A stretch of DNA of 64,000 bases from Paragordius varius (GCA_964247055.1 OZ176054.1:12896001-12960000); one strand, 5' to 3'. Shown: positions 37,501-50,328, counted from the stretch's first letter. Translations and numbers: made by a program. The notes: generated by a model not told the origin, from the letters alone.

Positions 37501-38371
37501 TGATCTAAATTTCTCACCAACTTTGTTTTGCACATTGAACTAAAGTGGTTATTTTTGTTGCAATTGTAGCACGTTTTGCCCCAAGCCGGACACATGTTTC
37601 TCACATGCAGTGATCCACAACGGCAATTTACTTTAGTATCATTATTATCCCGGACATCATTATTCCTATTGTTTTTATAATTATTATTGTTATAATGGCC
37701 CTTGTTAAAACTTCCATGAGGTTTTACATTTCTGGATCTATCCACTTTAAGCTTATTGATTTGCGAGGGAAGATTATCGGCTTCATCAAAACTTAAAGCC
37801 ATATCGACCAACATTTGTAGTGTCAGTGGTTTGTCATCTAACTTACCGAGTGGATATTTTATGTGGAGTTCTCTTTCTAATCTGGGTTGATTTAATTCAA
37901 TCAAAAATATATCCCTGATGTTAGAAATGTCCGAATCAAATCCCGAATTGTCGGCCAAAATTTTCAAACGTTCTAAATACGAAAGAATAGATTCATTATC
38001 ACCACGACGAATACGATAAAATGCACATCTATTCACCCATAGACTTTTGTCTGGGGCATAGATTTGAACTGCAATTTTATAGATTTCCGGCCATTCCAAA
38101 TCTTCGATGATATCAGGATATAGAATATTTTCAATTTTGTTCAAAAATTTAATACCACCGAAAGCTAAAAATAATTTTTTTATATTGGAATCCGTGACAG
38201 GAATATCCCTGGCCGCGAGTACCCTTTCTATGTGCTTGACATAATTTTTGAAATTGTAACATTCGTCAAATGGTTCAAGAATTATTCGATTTAGAGGATT
38301 TTGTGCATTACTAAATGATGTATCTCCGGGATTTTCCATTAGGCAGAATAAATTTTTTTCTCGTCGCCAAA

Positions 38372-38707
38372 TAATATCAGTTGGGTATAATTTATTATAA
38401 CACAATAATGGGAAAACACAGTAATGCAATGGACTTAAAGAAGTTGTTGTTTATATAGGTTATATTTAATTCCGAGAAATGTATACGGATCTTATTATAT
38501 ATTTTTATCGTGCATTAACATATACAAATTTCTGAGAATGATGAGTGTGCATTTATAAAACAGTCACGTAGTCTAAAACTTGTCACGTAGTATATAACAT
38601 GTCACGTAAAATATTAATAACAGAAAATTATTATAAGTATGCATTGAATAGCAACGTAATATATAAAATAGAGTTATGTTTTGTTGCATATTATATAAAT
38701 CATATCA
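38372..38707 (-). repeat. 5' LTR of the Ty3/Gypsy-type element
   Basis: 336 bp, nearly identical to the other LTR and carrying the same three TACGTGAC sites. As the 5' LTR it would hold the element promoter. Confidence 0.9.
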
Positions 38708-40245
38708 AATACTTACATGCTTAATTACTCGTTTGTTTAGTTGAAAAATGATAATTTTAGGGCAAAATTGGCAGATATATATGAGAAAACCGGTGAGAAA
38801 TTGGTCGATTTTGGTTCTGACCAAACCTCTCTTCATAATCCATAGTGGATACTATCCGGTTGGTTATAGCTGGGAGGATGCAAATCGATTATTGGCGACA
38901 AATCCCGAACGGTTTCAGAAGGAAGTTTGTCAAAGTTTGATACAGCAAGTCACGCATATCAATAAGTTTTTCCTAAATTCATATAAATATATTTATCTAA
39001 TTTAAAAATTTTATCAGACCAAGTTTATTTCTCCTATTAGAATGACAGAAATGACTGGGTTAATATTTTTTGATTATGGCAATGCTTTTTTGCTTGAAGC
39101 CGCAAAAGCCGGAGCACCAATACACAAAAATAAAAGCGATGTAGCATTCAATAATTTTGGAGATACAAATCAAATTGGCGATTCAGTTGAACGGATATAT
39201 AGATACCCATCGTACGTGGAAAATGTAATGGGTGAAATTTTTGCATTTGGGTTTGGGCCTTTTCGTTGGGTATGTATGAGCCAGGATCCGAAAGATCTTG
39301 CTTATACCGATAAACTTGCGCTTTCCATCCTTAGGGAGATTGCGACTGAACTAGACTCTACAATATTTCAGTGCCAACAAGAACAAGAGCAGAGTCGCAG
39401 CAAAGTTGAACTTTATGCCCGAATAAAATCTTACTATGTCGATAATTGCTTTTGGATGGAACACATCAATTCTCAACCCGGTGTAGTAGGATATCTCACT
39501 GTAGGATCTCTGGCCCGGATTCTTTATTCAGACGTTCAAGGGAGAATACGACTGGCTTGTGCCTTCAATAAGGCCATCGCAGATGGGCACATAACGCAAC
39601 CAATTGTGTGTAGTCGAGACCATCATGACGTTTCGGGGGCTGATAGCCCTTGGCGGGAAACAGCTAACGTTCGAGACGGTTCCAACATGTGCATAGACAT
39701 GTCCATTCAAAATGTCTTGGGAAACGCGGCCAGAGGGCCAACTTGGGTAGCCCTTCACAATGGCGGTGGGGTTGGTTGGAACCGTGCAAGCAATAATGGA
39801 TTAGGTCTTGTGCTAGATGGACAACCGGAAACCGAACAACGCATAAAGAATGTTATGATGTGGGATGTATTGAATGGTATGGTACGGAGATGTTGGTCTA
39901 ATGCTTATAACTATAGCAACAATGAAATTGATTCTCTCTCCGGAAAATATGGGACATCATCGCCCTTTGGTGAGAAAACGACGTATTACAATGATCTTAT
40001 AAAGAGTTATTTGCAAGAACTTCAAACGGATATCAAGGGCTTAAAAGTAACTTTACCCTTTGGTGAATAAATTAGATGAAACTTTATTCAAAAAGATATA
40101 TGTCTATTTATTTGTTACAATATATATTATAAAATTAATTGCCATATTATTATAAATACTTTGATGTGATCTATGTGTGTTTATATAATTAACTAATAGT
40201 TTTTATACTTTTTGCCCAAACAATCACAGATACTTCTTAATAAGA

Positions 40246-41262
40246 TTATGTTTTATTATCGAAGTGACAATTGTCATATTTGTTTGGCGTGCAACATATT
40301 TTTTGAATTGGAGTTTCCAATCAACTATGTATTTTGTTTTCCAGTCATCAAAGTGTGCTTTCCATTGAATTTCTAGATCACTAAGATCTTCTATTGGAAA
40401 AAATATATAAGATAAAAGATATTTTGACTAATATTTCAAACGAAACAGTTAATCGAATCTAGTTGTATAAAAATATCGACTAACGTGTAGCTAAAGCAAG
40501 GTCGGGCATGAATTCATTCCAAAATGCGCACTCTTTAATACGCGGACCTCGACCAACGTCAAAGGCATCGATTGCAATATTCAAATATTCCCTATTATGG
40601 GCAGTGTGGATGGGCCATTGTATATCGGACCAGGTTCCATCATCATTTATGTTTGGATTTCTATTTTTTGAAGAAAAAAGAAGGATAATTAAAAATTAGT
40701 TTAGTAATGATCATTTGTCTTCTAATAATGCCACATGTGTGAATATTCATATTTGTCCATAAAAATATTATTTTACCCAGTTTTAGTAAAATTGGTCCAA
40801 AATCGCATCATGAGCCAGCTTGGTTCAATTTCTTTGGTCTTATATCCCTTTGAAGGATCTAACGGTTCCCCAAATATATAATTGATTTCATCAGCATGCA
40901 TGACGCCCATCCAAGAGGGCCAGGGGTGAGTCGATGATCTGTGAGTATAATAGTATTTGAACACATTTGCACCAGATTGGGTGTAGATGAAGGCCCCCAT
41001 ATTAACCCCACAGGTAAAGTAATAATCACCGACACTTTTGTCAAATGCATCTAACATTTTTTTGGGGTCCGAGGGATCCTCCCAATGCGTATACTCATAG
41101 AGTATGGCTTTACCACCAATTTGATTGAATTGCGGAAATAATTCGGGTAAGGCTTTAGCAAGAGCGTGTCGATCAACGGTAACCGCCTTTTCTAACGGGA
41201 TAAAAAGATTCGTTAGCTGATAAATGTTAAAATATGTGCCCTCGTCGAAATTTTATATGGGT
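40246..41262 (-). pseudogene. Acetylcholinesterase 3' fragment H3
   Basis: Exons 40777-41262, 40485-40660 and 40246-40390. The main exon is open through FDEGTYF (catalytic Glu) and [10 protein letters not shown] (catalytic His) to NFTKTG, the best-kept of the four. The second exon is open; its donor has weakened to GTTAGT. The tail exon is 145 rather than 149 bases because of a four-base loss near 40278, which alters the T-type tail after FEKY. The serine-bearing 5' part is absent. It lies tail-to-tail with U3. Confidence 0.85.
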
Positions 41263-42100
41263 CTCCGCAACTCAGAGATTTTAAGTTAAAATTAAATCTT
41301 ATATTTCAAAAAGTAATTTTTATATCATTTAAAGCGTTTTTAATATTCCTTGTCCGTATTTGAGAATCATAAATTAGAATTAAGTCAGAATACAAATGTT
41401 TTTTTAATTATCTAATTATATCTACATATGATAAGACAAAGAAACATCTATTTTAAAATAAATTCAATCTCTGTAATATTCGATAATAATTTTTTTAGGC
41501 AAAAAAAAGATTCATATAGCAATACAATAGAATAGAATAGATTTAGGCAATTATTATTGTGTTGCACATGTCTTATATACAGTAGCGTATGGCATTAAAC
41601 AATATCAGTCCATAAAAGAATAAAATGTTTTTTTATAAAAACAAGGGCATATTATGGATAGGTGTATAACCTAGGCCTGGTTATTTAAAAACACATTTTT
41701 ATATTCTTTTCTGGACGAATAATGTTTTATACCATACGCTACTGTATGTATGCACAACATTACATATGCGCTCAGGAATTATATTTTTTGTATTGTTTGT
41801 TAAATATGGCACGTGTGGGTCTTTTTATATAATTCTTTTTACCTGTACATTTTTTTGATGAGACTCCAGGATAAAATTTTAGTGATTATCAATTTTAGAA
41901 GTCATTGAGTTATCAATAAAAGTTATAAAATTAAAATATATCTATACATTGTTTTTAGTCACCTGTTTAAATAAAAAGTGATCATTTATGACTTGGTGGT
42001 AAAAGTATAATCTATGATTCAAAATCAAGAATTTTTTTAAACAACAATTTTATTTTTTTAAATTACATCACAGAATAGAGGACATGAGTGGATCTATAAT
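41263..42100. other. Spacer with inferred cassette junction (H3 / K3)
   Basis: As in the other units, but lengthened by a 165-bp MITE. It holds the K3 3' UTR. No gene is seen. Confidence 0.45.
41580..41744. mobile_element. MITE with CAGTAGCGTATGG ends, H3 / K3 spacer
   Basis: 165 bp with inverted ends CAGTAGCGTATGGCATTAAA and a near-complement ending CCATACGCTACTG, flanked by TA. The orthologous site has it in the H4 / K4 spacer and lacks it in the H1 / K1 and H2 / K2 spacers. Confidence 0.7.
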
Positions 42101-42289
42101 TCAATCATTAGAGTTTTGCGGCCTAAAACAAATACATAAATTTGTGATGAAGGGTGATGTGTTTGATTTAGTTTTCTACTTTTTGACATTTTTATTGTTG
42201 TTTTCTCCAAATTGATGTTTGGAGCCTTCTGGAGGAGTCTTGAACTTAACGCGTGATCCAATATTATCTTCCTGACTATAAAAGATAAA

Positions 42290-43260
42290 AAATTATTATA
42301 AAATTAGAGATCGGTACCGTCATAACAATACACAGTTTTAGGATTTTCAAATAAAGCTTTATTCTTACAATAAAAAAATATCGAGACAAATGTTTTTTTT
42401 CAAAAGACCGCTGTACTTACTTTATTTTTTCGATATAAATCATTGTTTGTAAATTAAAAAGTATGAAATAAAGATTTAAATTGGAAACAATTAATTATGT
42501 ATAGAAATAGGGTTTACAAAAGTATGGTGTCTTTTTACAAAAAGCCTGTTTTATATAATTTTACGTTTTTGCCTCAATTTTTATTGTATATTTTTAAATC
42601 AAAATAACCGAATCATTTCTGGCAAAACAATTCCGAACTTATAAAAATCCCTCGTTTCAATTTAAGAAAATCAATTAATGGTATTAAAATTTTTTAAAAT
42701 CACATAAAAAGTTTTTTAATTAAGGAAATATTGCTTTCCTTACTTAATCTAACACAATGCGATTCAAAAAAAATCCTATAAAATTAGAGATCGGAACCGT
42801 CATGAACCAATACACGGTTTTCGGATTTTTAATTATAGCTTTATTCTTTATATTATGTCATATTGTATGTAGGGTATAAATTGAGATTATATGGACAAAA
42901 CGTAAAAAATATTTTTTTACAAAAGACCGCTGTACTTTTTAAAACTTTATTTTCGACATAAATCATTGTTTTTAATTGAAAAGTATGAAATAAAGATGTA
43001 ATTTGAACAACAATCAATTATGGATTTTAAAATTGTATTTAAATAATATATATCTGGAATAATTGAGGTTTACAAAAGTATGGTGTCTTCTTATAAAAGA
43101 CTGTCATAATAACTTTACGTTTTGTTTGTATCATTTTTGAAGGTTATTAGGTATAATCTAAGGACCATTTTTGGCAAAAAACTATTCTGAATCCCATAAA
43201 CAATCCCACTTTCCAATCTCAGAATAAAAATCAATTAATAGTATTAAAATTTTGAAATGA
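42290..43260. repeat. Tandem duplication of about 480 bases in K3 intron 5
   Basis: The stretch starting CCTATAAAATTAGAGATCGG and running through a degraded MITE (GACCGCTGTACTTA near 42410) occurs again from about 42772 (GACCGCTGTACTTT near 42925). The two copies are well diverged. Other cassettes have it once. Confidence 0.6.
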
Positions 43261-43841
43261 CTTTAATGAGTTTCAATAAGGAAATTTTATTTTCCTTAAA
43301 AACTTATATTCAACTAAATGCAATTTAACTAGTATATCATTTAGATCAAATAAGGGATTGCGAAATTTATTGCTAAATTTTAACTTATTGTCCATTTAAA
43401 AAATAGAGATAAGAATTCAAATTTTTATAAATGATTGCTATTTTGTCCCTACTCTCATTTTTTCAATATTCACGTCCATCCCTAAACATTATAATTAAAC
43501 TAATCCCCTTTACAAATTAGCATTTATATATGTCCGTACCTTACAAGCTCATCACTTTTCATTGGATTGTAGGAGGGAAACCCAGATTCGAGTCCGCCCA
43601 CACTCCGATCTAACATAACAGCTCTTGAAGTGAAATCTTCAAATCCGGATTCTTCTTTGGCATGCATTTTCTGTTGCTGTTGCCTTTTATTGGCAAAAAA
43701 ATCCATGTAATTTTCATCATGTCCAACCATATTGTTGTCTACATTATTCATGTTTTGGTCCATTAAATTTTTATTTGCAGGTGTTACCGGCCATGCTAAA
43801 TCACTCGATGCCGATTGACCTATCCGTTTTTCATCTAAACC

Positions 43842-44068
43842 ACCATACTTTTTTAAACCGTGATTTTTCCCACATAAACTATTTTATTTTAATCAATAAA
43901 ATAATAACTGTGTATCCAATTATCATGTCTATTTCAGGTATTGTGGTTTAAAACAGTGAGTTATATCTAAATAAATCAAGGATTAAAAAGTATGGTAGTC
44001 TTAATAAAAAAATTATTTGTCTTTATGTTTTTACGTTTTGTCCGCACAACTTATTTCACTTTTACTCT
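43842..44068. mobile_element. Truncated Tc1/mariner-like MITE at the K3 deletion joint
   Basis: The left half is removed by the K3 deletion. The right half is recognisable by TTTACGTTTTGTCCGCA and a degraded ACTCTAAAT end. Confidence 0.55.
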
Positions 44069-44452
44069 AAATTTTGTATAAATTTATACCATTTTTATCG
44101 ATATATTCTTTGGCTAAGCCAAAATCAACGACCCATATAATTCCTTCAGTACCGTTAGCCCGTTTCCCAATCAAAAAATTTTCGGGTTTCACATCCCGAT
44201 AAACTAACCCATAGTAATGTATAAATTCGATTCGATTAATCAATTGTATTGCAATCATGAGGACTGTTTTCAGACTAAACTGTTTATTACAGTACAGAAA
44301 TAGGTCTTGAAGACTGGGTCCTAACAAGTCCATCACCATAACGCGATAGGAACCACAGTGACCAAAATAATATACGCGGGGTATACCTTCGGCATATATC
44401 CCATACCTAAGAATAGAAATTGTGAGGACGAAAAAAACAGCCGTTTAAATTA

Positions 44453-44708
44453 CAGTAAAAATTAAATTAGAAAATCAAAGAATATACTACAAAAGACTAC
44501 CAACCGCCATACTTTTCCTTAGTTTTTATAAATACTTATAGTTTTGGGCAGTGAAATTTGGAATAGAAATCTAAATTAGTAACACTCTCAATTATACATG
44601 AAAATCTTAACAACTAGGCTGTAAATACTAAGACTTAAAACATATGTCTGTCTATACAAAAAAATATTTTTCTTTTTTTTACTTTTTCTCACTATTATTT
44701 TTTACTGT
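44453..44708. mobile_element. Tc1/mariner-like MITE relic in K3 intron 1
   Basis: Left end CAGTAAAAATTAAATTAG and a right end near TTTTTTACTG. Internal sequence matches the K2 and K4 intron 1 relics. Confidence 0.5.
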
Positions 44709-45118
44709 TAATAGAAAGACCAAAATTTTCAATTTAACTATCAGACGTTAAGTTAAATATTCTACCTTTCATCCTGGTGCAGTCGACTATACAATTCATA
44801 TTCCCGTTTTAGTTGAGGGATTTCCGCATTTCCTGCCTCAATCTTTATGGCAGCTAAACTGTTTGTAGCTATATGAATACAATATCGCAATTCACCGAAC
44901 GTCCCCGAACCAATATGCTGAGCTATTTGATATAAATTTGGGTTATTTTTTATGTTGGTGCCGTTTGATTTGGAAAAACGATCACCACCAACTATACGAC
45001 CCTGTAATTTGTCTTTTCCGCCACCATGGTGAGTTTCTGAGGAATTGATATTAACGCTATTATTGGAAGGCTTCACCCCTATGTTATAGTATGGGTCTTC
45101 GGTTTTCCCGGGACTCAT

Positions 45119-46915
45119 GATTTGAAATATTAAATTAGATATCGATTCCACATTAGGGTTCAAGTTAATGAATCTTGTTTGAAGATATTTCCTTTTTTTC
45201 TAAAACTTAAAGCCGGTGCCCGAAAAATAGTTTTTTTAACATGAAAAATAAATTATAATTACTAATAAAAATCACACTAATATCAGTTATAGTTAAAAGA
45301 AATCATTTAACAATAATGCTATGCCGAGCGGTTTCAACAATCACGTAAATTTGATTTTGTGATATATTTTTATTATGTGCATTATTTACTTATATTTATT
45401 TTGGATTAGATTTTTCACTTATTTTTAATAGCGTATCTTTATATTCATAAAAATTGATCATATATGTAGACCTTAACCTTCTTATTTATTTATATATCAA
45501 TAAATATAAATAGTGACTTTTTCATTTGTGTAATGTTTCAAAAAAATAAAATATGCAAAAGAATATTTTTGGGATAAATTAGTAATTTTTTTGGAAATAA
45601 TGGTTTTAAGAGTGATTTTAAAAAATTGGCGATCTTAAATTTAATTTAATGCGTAAATTTATGAATCGATATCAAGCCGTCGAAATTTTAATTTGAATTA
45701 TGTCGCTTTTAGTTTGGTTACAAATTATTAAAAAGGGTTTATGATTTTTTTTATATTCCAAAATCAAAAAATCGAAAATTTTGCACAAATTATGTTATTA
45801 CGAAATTGGAGGTTTTAAAAACACAAAAGAGCTAGTATTGATTGGTAAAAGTTTTGCCTAATTAAGTAATTTTCTGCTTTCGAAACAATAAATTTAGCAA
45901 TAAATAAGCAATATAAGGGCTACATTTACAAATTGCAAATTAAACTCGGCATATATAGGGATGCCATATGTAAAATTCCCTCCTCTTTATCGTAATCAAT
46001 TTTTTTCGTTACAACCTAACATAAACTTTTTTATTTTAGTATCACTTACCCTCATACGCTAACGTGTATTTGTTTCTTTTCTTTACAAAAATGATAAATG
46101 ATACTTTATGAATGTAAGAAAAACGAAAAATCCTACTTGAGACATTTAAAAAATTTTCTTTCTTTGAAATGTTAAATGAAGTTGAATAAGAAAGGTATTT
46201 TATTGTTATTAATTAATCTTTGATTTTAAGATTGATTACTGATTGCTAATAAGAAAGTAATATGAGCCATATTAAATACTTTTTAGCGGACATGATGGTT
46301 AAATCCTATGAGTGGAATAAATTACTATGGCAAAAACGGTAAAAAAGAAAAAAATTGAAAAAGAAAAAAGTCAAATAATTTATGATTTTTATCCCTACCT
46401 GAAGCTAGCCCACGTGTGAAAGGGTAACATTTCAACAGTAAATGTGGATAATTAGACTAATTTGATGAGAAAATTGCAACTTTTTCGATAATTCAATCGA
46501 TTTTAAAGAATTATTATTTAAGATTGAGCGATTGTTTTTACTTAATATCGCCCAATTTTGCGGGTTTAAATTTTTGAGTTGCATTTATTTTCCCTAAATT
46601 GAGATAATCATAATAAGAGATCTAATTATGTTAGGACTATAATTCAGTCCCACTTATTTCAGAAAATACGGATAAAATATTGTTTTTGTATTAATTTTAC
46701 ACAAAAAACGAAAATCATCAATCACCATCATATATCCGACTGAATATATCAAATATAGTTGGTGAAATGCTAATCAAGGGATTATATTATTATTCATTTA
46801 TATATGGAATAATAACTTTTACTAAATATGACCTTTAATATATTATCCATATGGTTATTTATTTAAAATAATATTTAAATTGTTAAAACTTTTTTTTATA
46901 ATTTTTTATGAGAAA
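45119..46915. promoter_or_regulatory. Head-to-head intergenic region K3 / U4
   Basis: About 1.8 kb. It is nearly the same as K4 / U5 and clearly diverged from the K1 / U2 and K2 / U3 regions in its middle part. The block before the ATG is conserved, with TGACCTTTA at 46829, 87 bases upstream. No gene is seen. Confidence 0.45.
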
Positions 46916-48232
46916 ATGGCCGAATATTTAAAATTTATTAGTGCCGGGATTCCTCCTCTTCCCCCTCCATATAATGAACAATCCATATCAGCTGATATTC
47001 TCCGAGCCCCTTTCCGAAACAATGGACTAACAAAACGAGAAAAAACGGTTAGATATTTATTTTGAACTAACTTTTCAATTTGAAGAATTTGTTTTAAATA
47101 TTTTTGAAGTTTTGAAAAATTTGTTTTATTATTATTAAGTAAATTTATTAGATTTGTATTTTAACATCACTAACATAAAAGGCATTTATTCCAGAATCCT
47201 GCTTGCTCTCAAAGAATATAAAAATAAAGAAATATTTGTGATTTTTGAAATTTTATCCAAATATATTTCTTTTATACTCAATGGTAAAATCATCCTGGCT
47301 ATTTTTGCCTTTAAGATTTTTATTTTTTTAATAATAAAACATGAAAATAATGTCGATTGCAATAAATCTGCGACTAGCATTTTTATTTCCGATTCCAGGG
47401 AATTTTTTAACAAACAGACAAAATTTAGTGTGTTGTCAAATGATTGAGGGTCATTTTTCATTTTATAATAATTCAAATGAAATTAATACAATGAGTTAAC
47501 GCCATATAATTTAGTCATAATGAATATTGATCGTAATGGATAATATGTAAACTTTCATATTGCTAATCTGGAGATATAATTTGTGTAATTAATTAGCTTT
47601 TTTAATATGCTTCTGTTTGTTAACGCATTACGGCCCACACTCAAAAGCTTTAAATTTATTATTTTTTAAAACCATGTTGATAAATTATGTGGGCCAGGTA
47701 TAAAAGTTTTAATTTTACTGACCCTTGATTCGGTTAGTGTGACTTATTTCCTACCCCTCAAATAAAAATTAAGCATTTATATACACAAAACATCGGATAT
47801 ACCCGATTCAATATGTACCAACTATCCATAAATGCTATGTGTGGATAATTATTTTTGAATGGGTAAATTCTAGAAGAGGTTTTAAGATTTATAAAATCAA
47901 TTCGGCCTTAAATATAGCCCGCCAAAGGCATTTTTCCCCGAACAATTTATATTTTCTAAACTGTCCACCGTTTCGATTATTATATCATTGTATTTTTACA
48001 TATAGTTGGCAGTTAGAAATGTGCTACGATATTTTCCCGTTTCTTTCCATGAGACCCTTGCCCCCGAATTTATGGAAGAACTTGAATACAGAGGCCATAT
48101 ATACGCTTATCGATTTAAACCTCAGATTAGAATGAAGTTTCATATATAAATTCCTATTTTAGACAATTTTATATCATAATTTCTAATAATTCAATTTTCT
48201 TAATATCGCTTAGTAAAAAATTAAAAAAATTC

Positions 48233-48514
48233 CAGTAAAAATTGAATACGGACAAAACGTAAAAATATAAAGACAATTTTTTTTCTAAAAGTACTTTTTA
48301 GAACCTTAATGTTTCCCATATAAGTTACTTAGTTACAATTGTAAAATATAGAATTGATTGTGTTAGTATTACTCTATTTCACACTTTGCCATTTAAAACA
48401 ATGAGTTAGGTATATTGAAATAAATCAAGATTTAAAAAGTATGGTTGTCTTTTGTGGAAAAAAATATTTGTCTTTATATTTTTACGTTTTGTCCGTATAA
48501 TTTTAATTTTGACT
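48233..48514. mobile_element. Tc1/mariner-like MITE in U4 intron 2
   Basis: Left end CAGTAAAAATTGAATACGG, right end TTTTAATTTTGACTG. Confidence 0.65.
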
Positions 48515-48999
48515 GTTTTTGTAGTTCTTTAATATATATATGATAGAGCATATCCATGTCAAGAATACCCAGGAAAATTGTTGGAATGCAAAGCTATAAT
48601 GGCAATGATAATGAACAATTTGGATCCTGACGTGGCTCAGTTCCCTGAAGAGTTGGTCACCTATGGGTCCAACGGTCAAGTTTTTAGTAATTGGATTCAA
48701 GTATTTGAACAGTTTCTGAACATATCCAACTATTTTCTACCGCATTTTGCAATTTTCAGCACACCATTTTTATCAAATACACTGTGTTTTCTATTAATTA
48801 TAAATTATAAAAAAGCAATTTTTTGTTGGTTATAATGTAGCTATTTTGGAATGTATTATTGTTTTTTCAATTATTTTAAAACCATAATTTATATGTTAAA
48901 AAAGGTGAATTATTTTCGAAATAATTTAAACTATCAACAAATTGTTTTTTTTTCGATTATCCATACACTATAAAATCCGTAAATAATATAGGAATAGTA

Positions 49000-49292
49000 C
49001 AGTAAAAATTGAAATTATACGCACAAAATGTAAAAATATAGACAAAAATTTTTTTTCGATTATCCATACTATTTTAAATCTTAATTTACCCTATAAAAAA
49101 CATTTGACTACAATCGTAAAATACATAATTAATTATGTTACCAATTGACATTTCTATATTATACTTTGTAGTTTAAAACAATGAGTTATATTTCAAAAAA
49201 TCAACATTTAAAAAAGATAGTTGTCTTTATAAAAAAAATATTTGACTTTATATTTTCAAGTTTTGGCCATAATATAATTTGAATTTTTACTC
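49000..49292. mobile_element. Tc1/mariner-like MITE in U4 intron 3
   Basis: Left end CAGTAAAAATTGAAATTATA; right end degraded (TTTTTACTCTATA). Its right half lies inside the 298-base tandem duplication. Confidence 0.65.
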
Positions 49293-49796
49293 TATATACA
49301 AATGCTAAATTTTATTTTTTCCACAGTTCTTATTAACCATGAAATATTTGTCTGAAATGGAGAATTATCAAACCTTAGTGTTATGTTCTGGACATCCGCA
49401 CGGTTTATTTCCAAACATCTGGAATTATGGCACATGTGAAAAAAGGGGGAAATTAGGTAATAAACTCTTTTATAACTAGGGTTGTGCTGACCAAGTCAAC
49501 AACATTTAAAAAAGATAGTTGTCTTTATAAAAAAAATATTTGACTTTATATTTTCAAGTTTTGTCCATAATATAATTTGAATTTTTACTCTATATACAAA
49601 TGCTAAATTTTATTTTTTCCACAGTTCTTATTAACCATGAAATATTTGTCTGAAATGGAGAATTATCAAACCTTAGTGTTATGTTCTGGACATCCGCACG
49701 GTTTATTTCCAAACATCTGGAATTATGGCACATGTGAAAAAAGGGGGAAATTAGGTAATAAACTCTTTTATAACTAGGGTTGTGCTGACCAAGTCA
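49203..49796. repeat. 298-base tandem duplication carrying urocanase exon 4
   Basis: 49203-49498 is repeated at 49501-49796 with almost no difference. Each copy holds the right part of the MITE, exon 4 with its CCACAG acceptor and GGTAAT donor, and the first bases of a hAT-like element (TAGGGTTGTGCTGACC). The duplication therefore came after the hAT-like insertion, and is recent. Confidence 0.9.
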
Positions 49797-50328
49797 TGAC
49801 CGGGTCAATTGACCGGGTCATGACCAGGTCAGTGACTATTTATTTTTTGACCATGGTCATTTCAGCTGATTTTTGCAAAATTGCTGGTAATTTTTTTTGG
49901 ATGAAAAATAGTAAGTTATTTTTTAATATATTTTAAAAAAAATATATAAATATTTAAATTTGTTTATTTAAAAATTTAAAATGTTAAACATGCATCCTTA
50001 AAACATTAGCATATAAGCATATCCAGTTATTTCGAAAAAGAAAACAATCTTTTTATAAAATAGTCAATTATTTCATATATGTGAACTAATAAAATGAAAA
50101 AACATTTTATAATTGGATATTTCAATGATAAAAGAAAGTGTAAAAGAAACGAAAAATTTTATTTGAAATATCCAGTATTAAAAGCGAGGTATTTGAAAAT
50201 TCAGAAGTAATTTCATAATCCAATATCGCATGGTATTTACTTAGGTAAAGTGGTCATGACCGTGGTCATGACCATGGTCTGACCGGGTCTGACCGGACTT
50301 TTTTGAAAAAGTCAAATGCACAACCCTA
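49775..50328. mobile_element. Non-autonomous hAT-like element in U4 intron 4
   Basis: 554 bp with perfect 11-base inverted ends TAGGGTTGTGC and GCACAACCCTA, flanked by eight-base near-direct repeats TTTATAAC and TTTATAAA. Several GACCGGGTCATGACC-type subterminal repeats lie at both ends. Eight-base duplications and TAGGG ends fit hAT elements. No transposase frame is present. The same site is empty in all other cassettes. Confidence 0.75.

Larger units (their letters stand above)
34173..38707 (-). mobile_element. Ty3/Gypsy-type LTR retroelement, nearly whole, very young
   Basis: A 4535-bp element in U3 intron 7, opposite to the host gene, with a five-base target duplication AATAC at 34168-34172 and 38708-38712. 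The LTRs (34173-34509 and 38372-38707) differ at about two positions over 337, so the insertion is recent. On the minus strand the parts run in the Ty3/Gypsy order: a gag-like region from about 38338, a CCHC zinc knuckle, an aspartic protease with DTG, reverse transcriptase with YLDD, RNase H, then integrase with an HHCC finger and a DDE core. A purine tract (AAGGTGGGAGA) abuts the 3' LTR, and TGGCGACGAG beside the 5' LTR is a candidate primer-binding site. The coding region looks nearly whole, with at most about one break. Confidence 0.93.
28867..40070 (+). pseudogene. UROC1: Urocanate hydratase copy U3, split by an LTR element
   Basis: Nine exons: 28867-29004, 31243-31373, 31803-31956, 32560-32689, 32772-33037, 33777-33863, 33998-34149, 38761-38965 and 39041-40070. 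Exons 1 to 7 and 9 are open, with GPQGIVHGT, SGLGGMSG, FRWVC and HNGGGVGW present. Exon 8 is 205 instead of 210 bases. Five bases are missing near 38841 in the HNPYNGG stretch, which creates an in-frame TAG. U4 shares exactly this deletion. Intron 7 is enlarged by a 4.5-kb LTR element on the opposite strand, which need not block splicing. Because exon 8 begins and ends in the same codon phase, skipping it would keep the frame while losing about 70 residues. Confidence 0.9.
42101..45118 (-). pseudogene. CSNK1G: Casein kinase 1 gamma, copy K3, exons 3 and 4 deleted
   Basis: Exons 44766-45118 (exon 1), 44090-44406 (exon 2), 43540-43841 (exon 5) and 42101-42275 (exon 6) are present. Exons 3 and 4 are gone. 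The exon 5 start (complement of ATCTAAACC) joins directly to the inside of the intron 2 MITE (ACCATACTTTT) at 43841/43842. About 1.5 kb is lost relative to K1, including the activation segment LTGTARYMS and the C-lobe, and the exon 5 splice acceptor is lost with it. No active kinase is expected. Exon 1 is nearly identical to that of K4. It is head-to-head with U4. Confidence 0.88.
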
